From assembly GCA_039196715.1 (NCBI GenBank), contig JBCCUP010000040.1, positions 1-41,325 on the forward strand: DNA of 41,325 nt. Reading direction: 5' to 3'. The position numbers were made by a program, and so were the translations under genes. This DNA comes from Pseudomonadota bacterium (GTDB taxonomy: Bacteria; Pseudomonadota; Gammaproteobacteria; CALCKW01). Below are positions 32,094-40,432 of the stretch, one piece after another (position 1 is the stretch's first letter; every line of letters starts with the position of its first letter). The notes under the pieces are model-generated. The model did no database searches, had not been told where the DNA came from, and saw only the letters and a list, made by a program, of their open reading frames with translations.

Positions 32094-33512
32094 TCAATGC
32101 GCCACCATCACGTGGCGGATTGCGGTGTACGCGTCGAGAGCGTAGACCGACATGTCGCAGCCGTTGCCGGAGCCTTTCATCGCAGCCCAGGGCATCTCGG
32201 GTGTGCCGACCCCGTGCGTGTTGACCCAGGTGAAGCCGTAGCGCAGTTGACTGCACAGCTGCATCGCAAGCCCGACGTTCTGGGTCCAGACGCTGGACGC
32301 GAGCCCGTAGCGGCTGGCGTTGGCCGCCGCGACCGCGTCGGCGACGTCGTCGAAACGGGACACCGTGACCACCGGCCCAAACACCTCATCGCAGGCGATC
32401 TCGGCGTCGTTGTCGACGTTCGCGACCACGGTGGCCGGGTAGAAGAAGCCGGGTCCGTCGGGCATCTTGCCGCCGACGACCACCTCGCACGTGGCCCTGG
32501 CCCGCTCGACGAAACCGGCCACGCGCTCGCGTTGGGCCGCCGAGATCAGCGGTCCCATTTCGACGCCGTCCTCGCGCTGGCTACCGGTCTTGATCGTCGC
32601 CACACTCGATTGCAAGGCCGACACCAAAGGATCGTAGACCGCGCTGTGCGCCATGATCCGGCAGGGCTGGGCACAGTCCTGACCGGCGTTGAAATAGCTG
32701 CCGCCGCGGATGGTCTCGACCACCGCATCGATGTCGGCGTCGGCGCACACGATCACCGGCGCCTTGCCGCCGAGCTCCAGGTGCACGTGCCGGATCTGCT
32801 CGCTGCCCGCGCGCATCGCGGCCATGCCGGTCGCCGGCGACCCGGTCACGGTGATCGCCTCGGTTGCAGGGTGGTTGATCAGCTGGTCACCGACCGACGC
32901 ACCGGCGCCGTGCACGATGTTGACCACCCCGGGGGGCAGACAATCGGCCAGGGCGTCGGCGAAGGCGAGGGTGGACAGCGGTGTCAGCTCCGAGGGCTTG
33001 AGCGTCACGGTGCAACCGGCGGCGAGCGGCGCGGCGAGTTTCCAGGAGGCCATCATCAGCGGGTAGTTCCACGGCGCAATCGCCGCCACCGGGCCAACCG
33101 GGTCGCGTCGGATCATCGAGGTGTGGCCGGCCACGTACTCGCCGGCAGCGCTGCCGGTCTGGGTGCGCGCCGCGCCGGCCATGAAACGGAACACGTCGAT
33201 CGTCAACGGCATCTCGTCGGCGCGCGCGCTGTCGAGCGGCTTGCCGCAGTCGATCGACTCGAGTTCACCGAGGGCGTCGGAGGCGGCCTCCATGCGGTCG
33301 GCGAGCGCGAGCAGGGCAGCGGCCCGCTCGACCGGCGGCGTGCGAGACCAGGTGTCGAACGCCCCCTCGGCAGCCCGCGCAGCGGCGTCGACCTGGTCGG
33401 CGGAGGCGGCGTTGACCGTGGTCACGGCAGCGCCGGTGGCCGGGTCGATGACGTCGATGGCGTCACCGGCGCCCTGGACGCGTTCGCCGTTGATGAGCAG
33501 TCGGGTTTCCAT
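32094..33512 (-). CDS. patD: PatD/YdcW-like aminobutyraldehyde dehydrogenase
   Basis: The 472-residue NAD-dependent aldehyde dehydrogenase resembles E. coli YdcW (gamma-aminobutyraldehyde dehydrogenase, 474 residues) along its whole length. Examples are AGEYVAGHTSMIRRDP, APWNYPLMMASWKLA, HLELGGKAPVIV and the ending TAIRHVMVAH. The nucleophile is Cys280 in NAGQDC, the same number as in YdcW. The ATG at 33512 has GAGG eight bases upstream; the open frame upstream is not needed. Between carnitine genes, the likely substrate is 4-trimethylammoniobutyraldehyde (giving gamma-butyrobetaine), betaine aldehyde or malic semialdehyde, rather than putrescine-derived aminobutyraldehyde. That substrate choice is inference. 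Confidence 0.88.
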   Translation of the reverse strand: METRLLINGERVQGAGDAIDVIDPATGAAVTTVNAASADQVDAAARAAEGAFDTWSRTPPVERAAALLALADRMEAASDALGELESIDCGKPLDSARADEMPLTIDVFRFMAGAARTQTGSAAGEYVAGHTSMIRRDPVGPVAAIAPWNYPLMMASWKLAAPLAAGCTVTLKPSELTPLSTLAFADALADCLPPGVVNIVHGAGASVGDQLINHPATEAITVTGSPATGMAAMRAGSEQIRHVHLELGGKAPVIVCADADIDAVVETIRGGSYFNAGQDCAQPCRIMAHSAVYDPLVSALQSSVATIKTGSQREDGVEMGPLISAAQRERVAGFVERARATCEVVVGGKMPDGPGFFYPATVVANVDNDAEIACDEVFGPVVTVSRFDDVADAVAAANASRYGLASSVWTQNVGLAMQLCSQLRYGFTWVNTHGVGTPEMPWAAMKGSGNGCDMSVYALDAYTAIRHVMVAH

Positions 33513-33534
33513 GGCGTTCACCTCGGGTTGGAAT

Positions 33535-34461
33535 TCAGAAGGAGACGGCGTTGCCGCCTTTGAGGCCGAGTCGTGCACGGGCCTCCTCGGGGGTGGCCAC
33601 GCGGTGGCCGAGCGCTTCGACGATGCCGCGGATCTTCTCGACCTGCTGTGCGTTGGAGGTCGCGAGTTCGCCCTTGCCGATGTACAGGCTGTCCTCTAGG
33701 CCGACCCGCACGTTGCCTCCGAGCATCGCCGCCTGGGTTGCGAAGGGCATCTGGTGCTTGCCGGCGGCCAGCACCGACCACTCGTAGGCGTCACCGAAGA
33801 GCTTCTGCGCGATCGTGTGCATGTGCATGAGGTTGTCGGGGTCGGCGCCGGCGCCGCCGAGGATGCCGTAGATCAGTTGGATGAAGAACGGCGGTTTGAC
33901 CAGCCCCTTGTCGACGAAATACGCGAGGTTGTAGAGGTGGCCGAGGTCGTAGCATTCGAATTCGAAGCGCGTGCCGTGGGCCTCGCCGAGTTCGCGCAAG
34001 CCGTACTCGATGGTCTTGAAGGTGTTCGGGAAGATGAAGTCGCGGGTCATCTCCAGGAAGGGCTTCTCCCAGTCGTGCTGAAATTCGCTGTACTTGTCCG
34101 CCATCGGAAAGATGCCGAAGTTCAGCGAGCCCATGTTCATCGACGCCATTTCGGGGCTCGCGGTCAGCGCCGCCGCCAAACGCTCATCGATCGTCATGCC
34201 GAGGCCACCACCGGTCGAGATGTTGACCACCGCGTCGGTCTGCTGCTTGATGCGCGGCAGAAACTGCATGAAGGTGTCGGGCCGGTGGTCGGGTTTGCCG
34301 GTCTCGGGGTGCCGGGCATGCAAATGCAGGATGCTGGCGCCAGCCTCGGCCGCACCGACCGCCGCCTCGGTGATCTGGTCTGGCGTGATCGGCAGGTGCG
34401 GGGACATGGTTGGGGTGTGGATGCCACCGGTGACCGCGCAGGTGATGATGATGGGTTTCAT
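33535..34461 (-). CDS. cdhC: BKACE-family 3-dehydrocarnitine cleavage enzyme
   Basis: BKACE enzymes condense a beta-keto acid with acetyl-CoA and cleave it. CdhC converts 3-dehydrocarnitine and acetyl-CoA to betainyl-CoA and acetoacetate. The 308-residue TIM barrel starts with IIITCAVTGG, carries the zinc-binding HLHARHP near residue 46, the substrate region NISTGGG, and a C-terminal GNVRVGLEDSLYIGKG. All are typical of the family (formerly DUF849). The dehydrocarnitine call rests on the nearby lcdH gene and the CdhR-like regulator; other BKACE substrates (3-keto-5-aminohexanoate and similar) look alike. The ATG at 34461 has GAGGAA upstream. The aldehyde dehydrogenase gene starts 22 bases after its stop. 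Confidence 0.83.
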   Translation of the reverse strand: MKPIIITCAVTGGIHTPTMSPHLPITPDQITEAAVGAAEAGASILHLHARHPETGKPDHRPDTFMQFLPRIKQQTDAVVNISTGGGLGMTIDERLAAALTASPEMASMNMGSLNFGIFPMADKYSEFQHDWEKPFLEMTRDFIFPNTFKTIEYGLRELGEAHGTRFEFECYDLGHLYNLAYFVDKGLVKPPFFIQLIYGILGGAGADPDNLMHMHTIAQKLFGDAYEWSVLAAGKHQMPFATQAAMLGGNVRVGLEDSLYIGKGELATSNAQQVEKIRGIVEALGHRVATPEEARARLGLKGGNAVSF

Positions 34462-34763
34462 GGGGTGTTCCTCTATCTGTCAGCTGCGCAGGCCCCATGC
34501 GCTGGCGCACGGCGTGGGGCATGCGCCGGGACTCGCCCCGGCCAGCGAGTCACTTTTTTGTGCGCACAAAAAAGTGACGAAAAAAAGCGCCCCCCGTTGC
34601 TGGCCCACTGCGTGGGTCCGCTGCGTTGCTCGTTGCCGCGGGGCGCCGTGGAATTCGCTTCGCTCAAACAGCCACAGCGCTCGGACCCGCGCCAACTGCG
34701 CGACTCGCCCAGCGCCAAGGGGGAGAGGCAATTGACTTGGGTGTCCGCGGGTGCTGTGCTGGC
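34462..34763. repeat. non-coding repeat-like element with 30-bp palindrome
   Basis: This 302-base gap interrupts the carnitine operon. It holds a perfect 30-base palindrome at 34549-34578: GTCAC, six T, GTGC, GCAC, six A, GTGAC, with no loop. Further A-runs and a GC-rich tract follow. Short open frames on both strands translate to the CAHKK/CAQKS-type peptides often seen as spurious predictions from dispersed repeats in proteobacteria. I therefore read it as a dispersed repeat element, not a gene. Confidence 0.6.
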
Positions 34764-35543
34764 TCACAGTTTCATCTGCTGGACCTGGGCGCTCAGGCCG
34801 CCGTCGATGATGAAGAGCTGGCCGCTGGCGTAGCGGGCTTCGTGGCCGGCGAGCCAGTTGACCATGTTGGCGATGTCTTCGGGTTCACCGTAGCGTTGGA
34901 TGGGGTGGACATCGCGCACGGCTTTTTCCAGGCTGGCAATGTCACCGCTGTTGCCGAAGAAGCTCTGCAGCATAGGCGTGTTGACGTAGCCGGGGCAGAC
35001 GGCGTTGACGCGGATGTTCTCCGGTCCGTGGTCGCAGGCCATGGCGCGCGTGAGCGCGTGCACGGCGCCCTTGCTGGCACAGTACACAGCGAGTTGCGGG
35101 TCGGCGATGAAACCGTCGTAGGAGCCGAAGTTGATGATGCTGCCGGCGCCGGCCTTGCGCATCAGGGCGACCGCGCGGCGGCTGGTGAGGAACATGCCGG
35201 TGACATTCACCGCCATCACGTGGTTCCACTCGGCGAGGCTGGTGTCCTCGATCGTCTTTTCGATTTCGACGCCCGCGGCATTGACGAGAATGTCGAGCTG
35301 ACCGTGGTCGGTTCCGATCTGTTCGAAGAGTGCGTCGACGCTGTCCTCGGATGTCACATCGAGGTCGACGTCGATGCCGAAGCCGTGCGAACGCGAGCCG
35401 GCAATGTCGGCGCAGTAGACCGTTGCGCCCTCGCGGACGAAGCGCGCGCAAATGGCGTGGCCGATGCCGCCGCGCCCACCGGTGACCACCGCTACCTTGT
35501 CGGCGAGGTAGTGCGCCGGCACGGCGCTGGCACGCTCAGACAC
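34764..35543 (-). CDS. short-chain dehydrogenase/reductase (carnitine cluster, second copy)
   Basis: The 259-residue classical SDR has TGGRGGIGHAI, NAAGVEIEKT, catalytic YCASK and the ending GQLFIIDGG. I prefer the GTG at 35543, which overlaps the Rieske oxygenase stop by 8 bases; an ATG at 35567 would lengthen the overlap to 32 bases. Coupling to the oxygenase suggests it processes that enzyme's product, for example a semialdehyde or hydroxyacid from C-N bond cleavage. It is paralogous to the SDR at 31210-31962. Substrate and direction are unknown. Confidence 0.86.
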   Translation of the reverse strand: MSERASAVPAHYLADKVAVVTGGRGGIGHAICARFVREGATVYCADIAGSRSHGFGIDVDLDVTSEDSVDALFEQIGTDHGQLDILVNAAGVEIEKTIEDTSLAEWNHVMAVNVTGMFLTSRRAVALMRKAGAGSIINFGSYDGFIADPQLAVYCASKGAVHALTRAMACDHGPENIRVNAVCPGYVNTPMLQSFFGNSGDIASLEKAVRDVHPIQRYGEPEDIANMVNWLAGHEARYASGQLFIIDGGLSAQVQQMKL

Positions 35544-36681
35544 GGTCGATACCCCGGCGGTACGCATCGAGTACCAGGCTGTGAAAGTGGTGCACGGCGT
35601 GCTCGCTCAAACCCGAGAGTTCGGCATCGACCAGGTACCGGCCCTGGCGAAAAGCCGGGGTGTGCATGCCACGTTGCACACTCTCGACCAGGCCAATGTC
35701 TTCGGGCTGCAAGACATCGTCGATGAACCGGATGGCCTCCTGTTCCTGGTCGTTCGGAGTCGCGGTCTCGAAGAAAAAATCGAACTCTTCGTAGCAGTGT
35801 TCGGGTCCGTCGGGGTGGAAACGCCACACCATGAAGTTGCCACGGCCGGGGTAGCGCATCAGCGCGGTGTTGGGCCAGAGGTACCACACGGCATGGTCGG
35901 TGACGCTCGCGCCTTCGACATTGTATGCCGCGTTCTCCAGTTTGCCGGCGAGTGCCATGTGGCTCGAGTAGATACCGTGCGTTTTGACCTCGTAGGTCGT
36001 CATGTCAACCAGGGTGCAAAAGTCCTTGTGTGCTACCGGGCAGTGGTAGCACTCAAGAAAATTGTCGACCACGGCCTTCCAGTTTGCGTTGATGCGGTAG
36101 GTCAATCGGTGCGAAAACGTCAGGTCAGCGATGTCTGGTGCGTAGTCGGTGATTTCGGAGGCGAGGTTCTCGGATTGTGTCGCGAGTGGTGCGGCATCGG
36201 GGTCGAGGTTGATGAAGACGAGATGGCAGAACACCTCAACCCGGATCTCCGTGAGTTTGAAATCCGACGGGTCGAAATCCGCCAGATGCTCGGAGCGTCG
36301 CGCGACCTTGAGGTGGCCGTCTGTGTTGTATCCCCAGGCGTGGTAGGGGCACACGATGACCCGGGTGCGGCCTTCGCCGTCGAGCAGCTCGTGACCGCGG
36401 TGTTTACACACGTTGTAGAAGGCCCGCAACGTCCCGTCTGCACCACGCACGGCGACAACGCTCTGACCCTGCACGCGCATCGTCATGTAGCGGCCGGGTT
36501 CGCGCAGCTTTTCCTCGTGACACAGGAACTGCCAACTGCGGTGAAAGATCTCGTTGCGCTCGAGCTCGAGAAAACGGGGGTCGATGTAGCAACGGGTGTT
36601 GATCGACCAGGACCGGTGGGGTTCGGGTGCAAACCCGTCACCGATGCTGGCCAGGTCATCCGAGGTCAGTGGTGCTTGCAT
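35536..36681 (-). CDS. CntA/Stc2-like Rieske oxygenase for quaternary ammonium compounds
   Basis: The 381-residue alpha-subunit oxygenase has a Rieske [2Fe-2S] site, CKHRGH and CPYHAW (residues about 90-115). The mononuclear iron site is DNFLECYHCPVAH, with His213 and His218. Glu210 stands where most ring-hydroxylating oxygenases have the bridging Asp; a Glu there is known in carnitine oxygenase CntA (E205). The C-terminal QPEDIGLVESVQRG and LSEHAVHHFHSLV resemble E. coli YeaW/CntA, which splits carnitine into trimethylamine and malic semialdehyde. Glycine betaine or stachydrine demethylation is the main alternative. The ATG at 36681 has GGAGG five bases upstream. No reductase partner gene is adjacent. 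Confidence 0.86.
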   Translation of the reverse strand: MQAPLTSDDLASIGDGFAPEPHRSWSINTRCYIDPRFLELERNEIFHRSWQFLCHEEKLREPGRYMTMRVQGQSVVAVRGADGTLRAFYNVCKHRGHELLDGEGRTRVIVCPYHAWGYNTDGHLKVARRSEHLADFDPSDFKLTEIRVEVFCHLVFINLDPDAAPLATQSENLASEITDYAPDIADLTFSHRLTYRINANWKAVVDNFLECYHCPVAHKDFCTLVDMTTYEVKTHGIYSSHMALAGKLENAAYNVEGASVTDHAVWYLWPNTALMRYPGRGNFMVWRFHPDGPEHCYEEFDFFFETATPNDQEQEAIRFIDDVLQPEDIGLVESVQRGMHTPAFRQGRYLVDAELSGLSEHAVHHFHSLVLDAYRRGIDRV

Positions 36682-36820
36682 GTCAGCCTCCGCACGGCAC
36701 GGACCGTCAACTTAGCGTCCGGCTTTCCTCACGATATGATATATATCGACAATAAAATGATAAAAATCGCCATTTTCGGCTGACCTTGTTGTCTCCTGTC
36801 GCCGCAAGTGCCTCTCAGCC
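36682..36820. promoter_or_regulatory. divergent control region oxygenase / AraC regulator
   Basis: The 139-base spacer has a sharply AT-rich core around 36732-36775, including CGATAT (36732-36737) paired with ATATCG (36743-36748) around five bases. The core contains TATGAT at 36735-36740, a good -10 match for the plus strand, though no convincing -35 was found. Regulator and oxygenase promoters, and the regulator's operator, are expected here. Confidence 0.5.
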
Positions 36821-37786
36821 ATGACCAGATCCATCGATGTGCTGTTGTTGCCCGACTTCAACAGCGCGGCGTGCCATGCGTTTCTCGACCCGCTGCGTGC
36901 GGCGAATTACATCGACGGCAGCCGACACTACAGCTGGCGGTTTCTCGGCACCGGAAGCGAGCCCGTGCGGGCCAGCAACGGGCTGATTGTTCAACCCGAG
37001 GCGGTGTTCAGCGGCGACGCCTGCGACTGGCTGGTGGTCAACGCCAGTTGGGCACCAGAGCGGTTCAGGCACCGCACGTTGCAGCAGAGATTGCGGCGTG
37101 TCGCGCGCTCGGGCGCCGCTGTTTTCGCGTTGGACACGGGCGCCTTCGTGTTGGGTTGGGCCGGGTTGCTCGAGGGCGAGATCGCCTGTGTGCACCCCGA
37201 GCACGCCGCCGCGTTCCGCGACACTTTTCCCCACATCGAGCTGCGAGATCAGCTCTACACACAGGGTCGCGGCCGGGTGTGCTGTTGTGGCGGCATCGCC
37301 GCGGCCGACCTCGCCATCGAGATCGTCAAACGCGATGTTGGCCTGCCGCTCGCGGAAGCGGCACGCCGTTATGTCTTTCACCCGGGCGCGCGCGGTGGAC
37401 ACGCACCCCAACAGTCCGAGCCGTCGACCGCCGTCGACAGCAACCTGCCGCCGGTGATCCGTGATGCCCTCGTCCTGATGTCCCGCAACCTCGAGGAACC
37501 CCTGGCGATGGCGGACGTGGCGCACTACGTCGGCTGCTCGCAGCGGCAGCTCGAGCGGCTCTTCCGACGCCACACCGGCCGCACGCCCGTGCGGCACTAC
37601 CTCGAGTTGCGCCTGCAGCACGCGCGCGCGCTGCTGACCCAAACCAACCGCAGCGTGTCCGACATCGCGAGCGACTGTGGCTTTGGTCGAAGCGATGCGT
37701 TTGCGCGCGCCTACCGTCGTCACTTCAACATCGCCCCCCGCGACGACCGTCGCCTCGGCCGCGTGCCGTTCGAGTTTCGCCGCTGA
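36821..37786 (+). CDS. GATase1/AraC-family regulator (CdhR/GbdR-like)
   Basis: The 321-residue regulator joins an N-terminal DJ-1/PfpI (class I amidotransferase-like) sensing domain (residues about 5-170) to a C-terminal AraC-type DNA-binding domain with two helix-turn-helices (MADVAHYVGCSQRQLERLFR and SVSDIASDCGFGRSDAFARA). The sensor reads FALDTGAFVLG where active amidotransferases have a catalytic cysteine, so it is a binding domain. GbdR (glycine betaine) and CdhR (carnitine) share this architecture. Divergent orientation from the oxygenase gene implies control of the carnitine cluster, probably as activator in the presence of carnitine or dehydrocarnitine. Confidence 0.9.
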   Translation: MTRSIDVLLLPDFNSAACHAFLDPLRAANYIDGSRHYSWRFLGTGSEPVRASNGLIVQPEAVFSGDACDWLVVNASWAPERFRHRTLQQRLRRVARSGAAVFALDTGAFVLGWAGLLEGEIACVHPEHAAAFRDTFPHIELRDQLYTQGRGRVCCCGGIAAADLAIEIVKRDVGLPLAEAARRYVFHPGARGGHAPQQSEPSTAVDSNLPPVIRDALVLMSRNLEEPLAMADVAHYVGCSQRQLERLFRRHTGRTPVRHYLELRLQHARALLTQTNRSVSDIASDCGFGRSDAFARAYRRHFNIAPRDDRRLGRVPFEFRR

Positions 37787-38062
37787 CCCGACTGTCCCGG
37801 CGTGCCGAATGCCTGCGTTTGCATCACGCTCGGTCTCGCACGTCGTTGATTTGTGCACGTGCAACAATCCCGACGGGTTGAAACGCGTTAATTAATCCAA
37901 GCCCGGGTCGATAGCGTGGTGGACTGTGCACCAGGTTTGCCGTTCGCGGTCGCGCAACGGCAGATGTTGCCGCTTCGTCCCGAAACGGTACGGCGGCGAG
38001 GTGCACACAACCGACAACAACGACAGCAACAGGCATGTTGCGACGCGAACGAGGGCACAGGC
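37787..38062. other. intergenic region upstream of the chemoreceptor
   Basis: This 276-base stretch has no convincing gene. An AT-rich patch with TTAATTAA lies near 37888-37895 and may be part of the chemoreceptor promoter. An open frame continuous with the chemoreceptor extends into it but shows no conserved domain. Confidence 0.4.
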
Positions 38063-40336
38063 ATGGCCGCAGAGTCGAGCAAAACCACTTCAGACACCTG
38101 CAACGTTGTAACCCCGTGGCAGAACGCCACCAGCATGGTGGCCGCACTGGACACGGCTCAGGCGATCATTGAATTCGATCTGGTGGGCAACATCGTCCAC
38201 GCAAACGACAACTTCCTGGTGACGCTCGGCTACTCGCTCGACGAGATCGTCGGACAGCATCACCGCATTTTCTGCGAGCCGGCGTACGCCGAATCGGACG
38301 ACTACAAGGCGTTCTGGGCGGCACTTGGCAACGGCGAACGCGCTGCTGCGGAGTTCAAGCGCCTGGCCAAGGACGGCAGCGAAATCTGGATCAACGCGTC
38401 CTACAACCCCTTGCACAACGCCGACGGCGAGTTGGTCGGGGTGGTGAAGTTTGCCACCAACGTGACCGAGCAAAAGGCCAACACCGCCAGGCTCGAGAGC
38501 AAGTACAGCGCGATCGACGGCGCCCAGGCGGTGATCGAGTTCGACCCCGACGGCACCATCCGCACGGCGAACGCGAATTTTCTCGCCGCCACGGGCTACG
38601 CGCTGGACGAAATCGCCGGCCAACACCACCGGATCTTCTGTGAGCCGGGCTACGCCAACTCGGTGGAGTACGGTGCCTTCTGGAAAAACCTGGCCGCGGG
38701 CGAGCGCGTTGCCGACGTGTTCAAGCGTCTGACGAAAGACGGCAGCGAGATCTGGATCAACGCGTCCTACAACCCACTGTACGACGCCGATGGCCGCGTG
38801 CAGGGTGTGGTGAAGTTTGCCACCGATGTCACCGAGGAGCGGGTGACGTCGTCGGAGAACGAGAGCAAGCTCAATGCAGTCGAAGCCGCGCAGGCGCGCA
38901 TCGAGTTCACCCTCGACGGCCAGATTCTCGATGCCAACGACAATTTCCTCGCGACGGTGGGCTACTCCCTGGCCGAAATCCAGGGCAAGCACCACCGCAT
39001 GTTCTGTGATCCTGAATACGCTGGCACGCAGGAGTACCGCGATTTTTGGGACACCTTGCGCGAGGGCCAGTTGGTTGCGGGTGTGTTCAAGCGTGTCTCA
39101 GCCAAAGGCGACGACATCTGGATCAACGCTTCTTACAACCCGGTGCTGAACCCCGAGGGCGAGGTGGTCAAGGTCGTGAAGTTCGCGACCGACGTGACCG
39201 AGGAGCGCCAGCGCAACGCGGACAACGAGGGCAAGCTCAACGCGCTCGACCGCAGCCGTGCGATCATCGAATTCGACCTCGAAGGCAACGTGCTCACCGC
39301 AAACGAGGCGTTCCTCGGGGAGATGAAATACCGCCTGGCGGACATCGTCGGCAAACACCACAGTCTGTTCTGCGACGCCGAGTACGCGGCGTCGCCGGCC
39401 TACAACCAGTTCTGGGCGAAACTGCGCAGCGGTGAGTTCGACACGGGCCGGTACAAGCGCGTGGCACGCGACGGCAGCGCCGTGTGGATCGAGGCCTCGT
39501 ACAACCCGATCTTCGACGCTGACGGGCGCCTCTACAAGGTCGTCAAATTCGCCTCGAACATCACCACACAGGTCGAGGTCGAGGCCGATGTGCGCAATCT
39601 CGCACAGGAGTTCACCGACGCCTCCAGCCAGATCGCCGAGCGCTCCGACAACGTGGCCAATACCGCGCAGTCACTCGGTGCGAACACCGAAGAGATGAAC
39701 GCCGCAGTCGAGGAACTCACGGCGTCGATCGACTCGATCGCATCGAACAGCAAGAACGCCGACCAGCTCGCGCAGTCGACACAGCGTGCCGCCGAGGTCG
39801 GTTCGACGGCGATCAACGATTCGATCGAAGCGATGAAACTGATCAACAAGTCTTCCGAGGACATCAGCGAGATCGTCAAGGTGATCAGCGAAATCGCCAG
39901 CCAGACCAACCTGCTGGCATTGAACGCCGCGATCGAGGCCGCCCGTGCCGGTGAACACGGCCTGGGCTTCTCGGTGGTCGCCGACGAGGTGCGCAAGCTC
40001 GCCGAGCGCTCTTCGCAAGCCACCAAGGAAATCACCCAGCTTATCAGTGAATCTGTGAAAAACGTCAACCAGGGCAGTCAGACCTCGCGAGACGCGGTGC
40101 GCTCGTTCAACGACATCGTCTCCGGGGTGCACGACACCACGCGCGCCATCGCCGAGATCTCCTGCGCCGCTGAAGAGCAGCTCATCGCCGCGCGCGAAGT
40201 GAGCAGCTCCATTCAGCAGATCTCCGAGGCCACCGAGAAGTCGGCGCACGCGTCGGAGGGCATTGCCAAGGCCACGCTCGACCTCACCCGCGGTGCCGAG
40301 CACCTCATGGAGAGCGCGAACAAGTTCGCTGTCTAG
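38063..40336 (+). CDS. soluble methyl-accepting chemotaxis protein with four tandem PAS domains
   Basis: The 757-residue protein starts at the ATG at 38063. Four PAS units follow one another, each with IEF-type strands, a HHRIFC-like motif and IWINASYNP (IWIEASYNP in the fourth). The glutamates of the IEF motif are E37, E159, E281 and E403, exactly 122 residues apart. After residue about 510 comes a cytoplasmic signalling domain with the hairpin tip [20 protein letters not shown]. No transmembrane segment is present, so it is a cytosolic receptor. PAS-PAS-MCP proteins such as BdlA sense redox or haem and control biofilm dispersal; the ligand here is unknown. It lacks a C-terminal NWETF-like CheR-binding pentapeptide. 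Confidence 0.93.
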   Translation: MAAESSKTTSDTCNVVTPWQNATSMVAALDTAQAIIEFDLVGNIVHANDNFLVTLGYSLDEIVGQHHRIFCEPAYAESDDYKAFWAALGNGERAAAEFKRLAKDGSEIWINASYNPLHNADGELVGVVKFATNVTEQKANTARLESKYSAIDGAQAVIEFDPDGTIRTANANFLAATGYALDEIAGQHHRIFCEPGYANSVEYGAFWKNLAAGERVADVFKRLTKDGSEIWINASYNPLYDADGRVQGVVKFATDVTEERVTSSENESKLNAVEAAQARIEFTLDGQILDANDNFLATVGYSLAEIQGKHHRMFCDPEYAGTQEYRDFWDTLREGQLVAGVFKRVSAKGDDIWINASYNPVLNPEGEVVKVVKFATDVTEERQRNADNEGKLNALDRSRAIIEFDLEGNVLTANEAFLGEMKYRLADIVGKHHSLFCDAEYAASPAYNQFWAKLRSGEFDTGRYKRVARDGSAVWIEASYNPIFDADGRLYKVVKFASNITTQVEVEADVRNLAQEFTDASSQIAERSDNVANTAQSLGANTEEMNAAVEELTASIDSIASNSKNADQLAQSTQRAAEVGSTAINDSIEAMKLINKSSEDISEIVKVISEIASQTNLLALNAAIEAARAGEHGLGFSVVADEVRKLAERSSQATKEITQLISESVKNVNQGSQTSRDAVRSFNDIVSGVHDTTRAIAEISCAAEEQLIAAREVSSSIQQISEATEKSAHASEGIAKATLDLTRGAEHLMESANKFAV

Positions 40337-40376
40337 GCGGGCGTCGAGTCAGACCCCGTCTCGCTTTGACATGGAT

Positions 40377-40400
40377 CGGTGCGGCCACCCTGCCGCACCG
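40377..40400. other. hairpin between chemoreceptor and cheR
   Basis: CGGTGCGGC (40377-40385) pairs perfectly with GCCGCACCG (40392-40400) around six bases. It lies in the 96-base gap between two same-strand genes. No T-run follows, so it may reduce read-through or protect the upstream message rather than fully terminate transcription. Confidence 0.45.
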
Positions 40401-40432
40401 CGTTGGACACTGATACACGGAGACCCTTGATC

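Noticed and set aside
31956-33563. 535-codon plus-strand open frame opposite the aldehyde dehydrogenase
   Set aside because: Antisense to a full PatD-like enzyme, with no domain and biased composition.
34480-34767. 95-codon open frame in the carnitine operon gap
   Set aside because: Its translation matches the kind of peptide produced by dispersed non-coding repeats and includes half of a perfect palindrome; no real domain.
38063-39640. Repeat array interpreted as recent DNA duplication or assembly artefact
   Set aside because: The four units are equal in length but clearly diverged in sequence, so they are old protein domains rather than copied DNA.
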